NCBI RefSeq assembly: GCF_040049275.1
Contig: NZ_JBDZDT010000012.1
Coordinates: 143,049 to 207,048 of the forward strand
Source: Aquabacter sp040049275
GTDB taxonomy: Bacteria; Pseudomonadota; Alphaproteobacteria; Rhizobiales; Xanthobacteraceae
Direction: 5' to 3'
DNA: 64,000 nucleotides
Both the position numbers and the translations under genes were made by a program. How positions within the stretch are numbered: the first letter of the stretch is position 1; every line of letters starts with the position of its first letter. The notes below the pieces were generated by a model. It had not been told where the DNA came from. It worked only from the letters and a program-made list of their open reading frames with translations, and ran no database searches. Of this stretch, positions 43,977-52,900 are shown in pieces.

Positions 43977-46900
43977 TCACATGATGGTGTCGTGGATGGC
44001 GGGGGACACGAAGTCCATCTGCACCAGGAGGTCGTTGAAGTCGCGATCGCCCCCGCCGTAGAGGTCCTCCCACCCCCAGGTATTGAGGCCGTAATTCCAC
44101 ACGTGGTTGACGCTTGCGCCGTTCGCCTGCTCGTTGGCCTGCAGGAACATGTAGAAGTCGTGCCCGCCGGCAGAAAGGCGCATGGCGATGAGATCACCGG
44201 AGTCGACACCGGTGATGGTCGCCTCGCCATACTGGCCGTAGCCGGCGCCGGAGACCCAGGTAGCGCCCATATCCGTGAGATAGGCATGGGCGCGGCTCGC
44301 CGCGTCATAGCCGGCATCGCCCGGCCGCAGGCCGTCCACGGTACCGAAGTCATCATCCACGGCATAGAACATGAGTTTCACGTCCTGCATGCCGCTCTGG
44401 CGCAGGCGCACGAGCATGTCCTGGTCATCGGTGCCGCCCAGGGTCTGCGCGTGGGTGACGAGGCGCGAGACGTTCACCGCGTTGTCGCCGTCTGCGCTCG
44501 CGTAATCCATGAGGCCGAACGGGCTGGTGAGACCCGCATGCGGGGCGCCCGCCGCCATGCCGTCGATCTTCATCCCAAGCCGCGCGCCGTCCGCCACGTC
44601 CGCCTGATGGGCGTTGGCCTGCGCATGCCCGTCCTGGGCGGTGATGGTCGAGGCGGAAAAGTCTGACCGCAGGGCCTTCAGCGCGAACTCCCGTGACCAG
44701 ACCCCGTCCGCCGGCACGCCACTGCCGAAGGCGGCCGCCGTATCTCCGAGCTGCAGCTCCACATCGTGCCCACCGGGCGAAACCGCCTGGAAGAGGAGGC
44801 TCTGATCGCTGGCGCTGAGCCAATCCCCCGCGGTGCCGGGCGAAACGAGGCCGGGGGCGGTGTCGGACAGGCCGACGGCGAGGGAGGCGAGCGTGCCGAG
44901 CAGCGCATCGGCGTCGCTGATGTGGGCATCCTCCAGGACCCCCGGCGCAACCACCGAGAGGATGGAGACCAAGGTCTGAGGGTCGCCGACGGAGAGGCCA
45001 TGCTCGCCCAGCACGTCCTTAAGCTGTAGCAGGACCGATAAAAGAACCGCCGAACTGGTGACGATGGCAGAAGCTTCGGCCCCCGCGGCATCGGCGACCG
45101 TGTAGCTGAAGATGGCCGGCCCGGAATGGCCTTCGGCATGGGTGAAGATAAGCCGTCCGTCCGCCGTCAGCGTTACCATGCCGCCGTCCACCGCAGCGGA
45201 GCCGCCCGCGACGATGGCATGCCCGCCTATGGCGGTGATGTGCAGGAGGTCGTTGTCCGGGTCGCCGTCATTGGCCCGCACATCCACCGCTACTGCCCCT
45301 CCGTCCTGAGGCATGGTGAAGACATCGCCATGGGCGAACGGGGCGCGGTTGACCGGCGTCACTGGCGGCACGGTTATGGTGCCCGAGACGGCGCCGGTGT
45401 CCGTCAAGCTGCCATCGGAGACGGTGTAGGTGAAGTTGACCGGCCCGTTATAGCCAGCGGTCGGAGTAAAGGTGAGGTTGCCGTCGCTCCCCAGGACGAT
45501 GATGCCGATGATGTCGCCGAAACCGTCATGGAGGGTGACTGGAGCGTGGGCGAAAATGTCCATGCCGTTCACCTGGGTGACGGTGAGGACGTCGCCGTTG
45601 GCGTCGGTGTCATTGGCGCGCACGTCGAAGGTGACAGGAATGTCCCGGACGGTGGTGAAGGTGTCGCCAACGGCCACCGGACGCCCGTTCACCCTGATGG
45701 AGACCGTGCCATTGTCCGTCAGGCTGCCGTCGGAAACGGTGTAGGCGAAACTGTCAGCGCCGCCGAAGCCTGCATCCGGCGTGTAGGTGAAAGTGCCGTC
45801 CGCATTCACCACGACGGTGCCGTGCTGCGCCTGCCTGAAGCGCGCATAGGTCAGCGCGGATCCCTCCGGATCGCTCGCGCTGAGCGTACCGGTGATGATG
45901 GTGTCCTCGCTGCCGCTAAAGGACCCGTCCGTGGCGACTGGCGCGTCGTTCACCGGCGTGATCGCGAACGTGAAGGTTTCGCCCGTGATCGTCCCGCCCG
46001 CATCATCGCTGACCGAGAAGCCGAACTCATCGCTCACCGTCTCCCCGCCGTCATGGACGTAGGTGATGCGGTTGGTGTTGATCTCGCGCTGCGTGAGGGT
46101 TGCGCCAAGGCCGAGCGCGACGCCGTCGCGCATCAGCGTGCCGTGGGCCGTCGCCGTCGTGATCGTGTAGGTGAGCTGGGCGTCGGTGTTGTCGGCGTCG
46201 TTGACGTCGAGGAGTGCGGCCGTGATTGTCGTGCTGCCGCCCTCGGCGAGTGTCGGCGCGGTGTTGGCGCTCAGCACGGGTATGTCGTTCACGGCCGCGA
46301 CGGCGATGTCCGCGGTGTCGCTCGCGATCAGCGCGCCGCCGCTGCCGGTGTTGCCGCGGTCATTGACCAGCAGCGTCAGCGTCACATGGGCTGCCGGGGT
46401 ATCGGAAGTGTTGAGATAGCTGAGCGTACTGGAGGCGTCCGCATTGAACAGCGCGTTGATCTGCGCGAGCGTGCCGGTGATCGTGACCGCACTGCCGCCG
46501 CTGCCGCTGACAGTCGCGCCGCTGCCGCCTGCGGTTACGTCCAGCGAGCCTTCACCCACCGACAGCGTGACCGTCACGACGCCGAGATTGCCGTCGACGT
46601 CGTTGACGGAGAGGCCGCTGTTCTTGAGCGACAGCGTCGTCTGCTCGGTTGCCGCATAGCTTGTGGGTGCGATCACGGCGACCGGCGCATTGTTGACCGG
46701 CGTGATATCGATCGTGGCCGTCGCGGTGGTGCTCAGAATGCCGCCGATGTTGCTGCGGTCGTCGATCTTCAGCGTCAGCGTGGTCGCGAGATCTGGATCA
46801 TCGTTGTAATTGATGTAGCTGAGCGTATCGCTGGCAAGGAACGCGTCCAGTTGCGCGATCGTGCCGTCGATCACCAGCGACGATGTGCCGTTGCCGGATA

Positions 46901-49900
46901 CGATCGTGACGCCACTAGCCCCCACGGTGGCATCGAGCTGGCCCTGCCCCACCGAGAGCGTGATGCGATTGATGGCGCCCACGTCATCGGCGTCCGCGAC
47001 CGAAAGCCCGGTGCCGGCGAGCGTCAGGGCCTCGCGTTCCGTCGCCGCATAGGTCGCGATCGCACGCGTCGCGGTCGGGCCGCCGTTCAGCGCGATGGCG
47101 ACGTATGAGCCGCCGCTGCCATCCGCTGTGGTTTGCGCGAGATAGGCGCCGTAGGCGGCGGTCGGATCGAACTGGAAGGTCTCGATCGTGCCGCCATAGG
47201 TCACGGTCAGCACGTTGTCCGCGTCGAAGAACGCGGTCGTGCCCGCGCCGAAGCCGGCGAGATCGAGCCTGTCGTCGGTGTTGAAGCCCTTGATGATGTT
47301 GTCGATGTCGATGTCGGCGCCGAGATGGAGCGTGCCCTGCGCGGTCATTGCGAAGGTGATGGCGCCGCTGCCCGCGCCGGTGTCATTCATCAGCGAGAGT
47401 GTGCCGCCTTTGATGGTGACGCCACCCGTGAAGGTGTTCGCCGCCGAAAGCGCCAGCGTGCCGAGGCCGTCCAGGATGAGGCTGGCCGCGCCGGTGGTCG
47501 TCGCAATCGATCCCGCCTGGTCAGCGATGACCTCCGAGATCGTGAACGTTTCGCCCGTTGCCGGCGCGAATGTCAGGCTCTGGTTGCCCTGCAGGAAGAG
47601 GCCGGAGCCGAAGGCCGAGCCGTTCTGCGCGCCGTCACCGCCCCCCAGTCCGGCCGTGACCGCGCCGCCATCGATCGCGCCGTCGCCGCGGATCGTGAGC
47701 GAGCCGCCTTGCTGCACGAACACCGCGCCACCCGCGCCGAGGCCGCCGCCGCCGCCGCCGGGCGGATATTCGCCCTCTGCGATATTGCCGCCACTGCCAG
47801 CGCCCCAGCCGCCGGCGCCACCAGATAGGTTATAGAGGGGGGCCCAGCCGCCGCCACCGCCACCGAACGCGCCGTCGATCCCCGCGGCTAACACCCCATT
47901 GGCGCCCATGCCGCCGCCGCCGAAGGCCGCGTCGCGAAACACACCGGCCTGCAGGTCAAAGTACGCGCCGCCGTCCGCACCGTTGAGGCCGCCACCGCTG
48001 CCGATCGGGCTCGCCCAGTCCCAGTAATAGTCCGGGCCGAAGCCGTGCGAGCTTCCCCCCGCGCCGCCGACCGCCTGGTTGCCGGCGAAATCGACAGTGT
48101 CGAGCGTGACCGATGCGCCTGCGCCGACGAACAACGCGCCCCCGAGGCCCGCGCCGCCGCCGCCGGCCGCGATCTGATCGTTGTAGGAACCGGACTGGCC
48201 GGTGCCGCCCGCGGTCTTCATGTGGCTCAGCGTCAGGTACTCGACCGAAACAGTGCCTGAGAGAATCGTCAGGCCGCCGAAGGCATCGGCGCCATCGAGC
48301 GTCTCGTCGTGCCCGACGATCGAGAGACTTGCCGAACTCAAGAGCTGGATGTGCGCCAGACTGCGGTCGAGCGTGAAGCTGTCCTGAATGTCGAAGATGT
48401 AGTGGCTGTTCGCCGCCGAAGCCCCGCCGCCCGCATTGATGAGCGCGACAGCGGCGTTGAAATCCTCAGCATCGGCGATGACGAAAATGTTCGACACATC
48501 GCGCGCCGCGCTGACGTCGCCGCGCGAGTCGTACGGCGCGCCGGTCAGGCTCGTGACGTTGCCTCCCGTCAGGACGAGCTGAACGGATCCGATGCTGTCG
48601 TTGTCGGTCACGGTGCCGGCGGTCACCGTCACCAGGTAGTGGGAGGCACCGGTCTGCGTGATGCTGGTGATGGTCGCCCCGGATATACCGTTGGCGACGA
48701 TGCTGAACGCGTTCGCGTCAACGCCGGTCACGCTGCTCGAGAACGAGACATTGAACTGGATCGTTTGTGTGTGCACATCCGCCGCGACCACGGACATGGT
48801 GGCGGTCGGCACGGGGTTCGCGCTCGCGGCGAAAACATTGTCCACCAGCAGCGGGCCGGTGCCGGTGTTTTCGATCTCGATGCGGATCGGCTGATCCAGG
48901 TTGGCAATGCCGACGCCGTCGCTGGTGAACGCGATATGTACGGTCGCTCCCGGTGCGATCGACGACGTATCGAACGTCTGCGTGTCGATCAGCGTGCTGC
49001 CGGCATAGACCTTCACCACGCCCGTGGTCGGCGACGTGTCGTCGAGCCTGCGGCCGATGTCGAGCGCAATGTCGTAATTGTTGTAGTCGCCCGGTGCGGC
49101 GAACGACTGCGACATGCTCGCGCCGCCGCCAAGCGTTGCGACGTTCGACCCGAGCCCGCTGGAAACCGCAGCGGTGGGCGCCAGCGTGCCGACGTTGCCG
49201 CTGCCGGTCCAGCCGGACGGGGCGGTCATGGTGTGATTGCCGTGCACGGCATCGACGACGACGCCCGCGGCGCCGGTGCTGAGGTCGACCGCCTGGAAAT
49301 TGCCGTCGGTCAGAAGGTTGGCGAACGTGATGAGCGTGCCGCCATTGCCGTCTGAGACCGCCTCCAGTTGCGAGGCCACGAGGCCGCCGAGCGGATCGAA
49401 TTCGAGCGTGACGGTGTCGGTGCCGTTGCCGACGGTCAGCACCCTGTCGGCGCCGAATGAGAAGGTTGTCGCGGCGCCGAAGCCGACGAGGCGGATCACG
49501 TCGTCGGAGGTGAAGCCTGAGATGATGTTCGCCGTGTCGATGCCGGCGGCAAGTTCAAGGGCACCCGATTTGTTCGCGCCGAAGGCGATGCCCCCGGTGC
49601 CCGCGCTTGTTGCGGTCGCCAGCGAGAGCGTGCCGCCATTGATGGTGACGCCGCCACCGAACAAGTTGGCGGTGGAGAGGACCAGCGTGCCACGCCCGTC
49701 CAGCACGAGCCGTCCGTGATCATATTGGTCGTCGATCTGGCCGGAGATGGTCTGGACCGCGCCAGCCTCCGGCGCGAGGATCAGGGGCCGGTTGTCGGCG
49801 AGGAAGATGCCGGCGCCGTACTCACCGCCAAAGCCGCCGCCATTGTAACCCAGGCCGTGGGTGAGCGATGCCCCGCTGATATCCAGGTCTCCGGCGATGG

Positions 49901-52900
49901 ACAGGCTGCCGCCGTCCTGCACGAAGATCGCGCCGCCAAAGGCGCCACCGCCGCCGGAACCGCCGGGATCGGCCCACAGACCACCCGTCGTGCCATGGCC
50001 ACCGCCCCATCCATTGATTCCGCCGCCGGCTCCGCCTGTAATAAGTGCCCCGCCGCCGATTTGAGAACCATTTCCCCCTGTGAACGTCGCGCCGGGAACG
50101 CTTCCCGCGGCGCCGAAGCCAGGTCCCCCTTCCGAGAACTGACCACCGGAAGAGCCGTTGCCGCCAACCGCCGCGGTGCCGCTGAAGTTGACATCGGACA
50201 GCACGGCAGACGCGCCGCTACCGACGAACAAGCCGCCGCCGACCCCGGCGCCGCCGCCGCCATTCCCGCCATTATAGTTGGACGCATTGTCGCCGCGCGC
50301 GACGGTGTTGTGGATGGCGATGTCGTTGATTTCGAGCGCGCCAGATGTAATTTCGAACGACCCGAAAGCGCTGGCGCCATCGATGGTGAAGCCGCCACCG
50401 TTGATGGTGAGCGAGGCTGAGCTTAGGAGATTGATGGTGTCGAGGTTGCTATCGAGCGTGAAGCCGTTCGCGAAGTTGAACGTGTAGTGCACGTTCGCGA
50501 TGGCATCGGCGCCGCCGGCATTGATCGATACCAGCGCATTGTTGAAGTCCAGCGCGCTCGCAATCTCGTAAGTCAGCGGCCGCATCGGGCTCGCCAGCAC
50601 ATTGTCGAGCAGCACTTGTCCGCTGCCGGTATTGTCGATCTCAACCCGGATTGGCTGCGCGAACTGCGCTTCGGCGAGGCCGTTCGTGGTCAGCGTGAGA
50701 TGCGTCACCGCGCCGGGGGCAATATTGCCCGTGTCAAAGCTTTGCGTCCCGATGAGATCGGAGCCGGCATAGACCTTGATAATGCCGGTCGTCGCCGCTG
50801 TCGCGTCGAGCCGGCGGCCGAGATCGAGCGACACCTGATATTGGTAGAAATGCGAGGCCTGCGTGAAGGTCTGCCACAGGCTCGCGCCGCCATCGAGATA
50901 GGCGACCTGCGAGTTGGCGAAGTCGGGGGACACGGCGGCGGTCGGCGCCATGGCGCCGACGCTGCCCGTGCCTGTCCAGCCGGACGGCGCGGTCGCGGTG
51001 TGATTGCCGTGCACGGCATCGACCATGACGCCTGCGGCGCCAGTGCTGAGATCGACCGCCCGGAAGGTGCCATCGGTCAGCAAGTTTCTCAGCGTGATGA
51101 GCGCGCCGCCAATGCCATCAGATGTCGCGCTGAACTGGGATGCATTGACCGTGTGATCGAAGGTCAGAAACTCGGTCAGCGTGCCGTTGGTCACCTGCAG
51201 CACGTTGCTGTTCGGCGCGACGTAGAATCTTATGGATCCGCCATAGCCCGCAAGATCGATCGCGTCGGTCATGTCGAAGCCGACGATGGTGTTGCCGACG
51301 TCGGCGTTCGCCCCGATCGCGAGCGTGCCTTGCGCGCGCGCCGCGAAGTTGAGCGTGCCGTTGCCCGCGGCCCCTGTCGCCAGCAGGGCCAGCGTGCCTT
51401 CGTTGATGGTGGTCGCGGCAACGGAATTGCCGGCCCCGAGCGCAAGCGTGCCCGGGCCGTCGAGAACGATGGCGCCGCCGGTCTGGATATAGATGGAGCC
51501 GCCGATCGTCTGGGTCTCGCCCACCTCGGGCGAGAAGGTCAGCGTCTGATTGCCTTGCAGGAAGATGCCGGACCCGAGGCCCACGCCATTGCCGTCGTAA
51601 AGGTATGTAATGCCGGTGCCGCCGATCGCCGACCCGCCCGATATGGCGGCGCTGCCGGTGAACGAGAGGGTGCCACCCTCCTGCACGAAGATCGCACCGC
51701 CAAGACCGGCGCCGCCGCCGGCGCCACCATAGCCAGCCCCGCCGCCGAATTCGCTGAATTGAGGGGGAGCACGGTATGGAATCTGGTCACCGCTCCCGCC
51801 AGCGCCGCCGCCGAAGCCACCGGCGGCGCCGACGCCCTGGCCGTCACCACCGCCACCGCCGAAGCCGCCGGGAACGCCGCCCTGGCCGAGCACAAAGCCG
51901 GCCGCGCCGCCCCCGCCGAGAAAGCCGTTCAGCTGCCCGCCCGCGCCGCCGGGCCTGCCATAGATCAAGTTATAGCCGTTGCCACCGATGGCCCGGTTGC
52001 CGTCGAACCAGACGTCTCCCAGCTCCACCGCGGCTTCGGCGAACACCAGCAGGCCGCCGCCGAAGCCGCCACCGCCGCCGCCACTGCCGTAGTGGCTCGC
52101 CTCGCCATCGCCGCCGCGCTGGGTGGTGTGCACGATCCCCAGACCGTCGATGCTGATGTTGCCGGACCTTGCGACGAAGCCGCCATAGGTGTCGGCGCCG
52201 TTCATTTCGAAGCCGTTGCCGTTGATGACTAGCGTCGCGGCGGCGTCGAGATTGATCGGGGTGAGCTGGCGGTCGAGGATGAAGCTGTTCAGGAATTCGA
52301 ACGTGAAGGCCGGCGTCGCGGTCGCGCGATCGCCGCCCTGATTGATCTCTGCGAGCGCGGCGTTCAGATCCTCCGCATTGTTGATGAAATAGGTGGTCGA
52401 GACGATATTGCCCGCACCGTCCACCACCTGCTGGGAGAGAATGCGGCCGGCCCCCGTCAGCGCATCGATGGCCGCCGCATGGGACGCGATGTTGGCTGCG
52501 GTATCGACGATCGAGAACGGAACGGCAGGGTTCGCGGCGATCGCCGCCGCGTTCGCGGTCAGGTCCGCGGTGGTGATGCGCGGGCCAAGGATCGCGACAT
52601 CGAGCGTCACGTCGACCGTATGGCCGGTGCTGTCCTGCACCGTGTAGGTGAAGCTGTCGTGCTTCACACCGGTCTGCTGAAGCACCCCGGCGTTGGGAAT
52701 GTATTCGTAGCTGCCGTCCGCGCTGAGACGCAGCACGCCGAAGCTGCCCGCCATGTAGCCACCGACATTGGCGGCGCTTCCCTCGAACGAGAGAATGGCG
52801 ACGCCGTCGCCGTCATAATCGGGTGCCGACTGGGTAATGTGGCCGACATACGAGGCTATTCCGGGGATCACCGCGATGTTGGTGGTGTCCGGAACACGGT

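Noticed and set aside
45126..47108. 660-codon plus-strand frame inside the giant gene
   Set aside because: It is antisense to the repeat-rich giant gene in GC-rich DNA, has no recognisable motif, and its composition follows from the opposite-strand codons.
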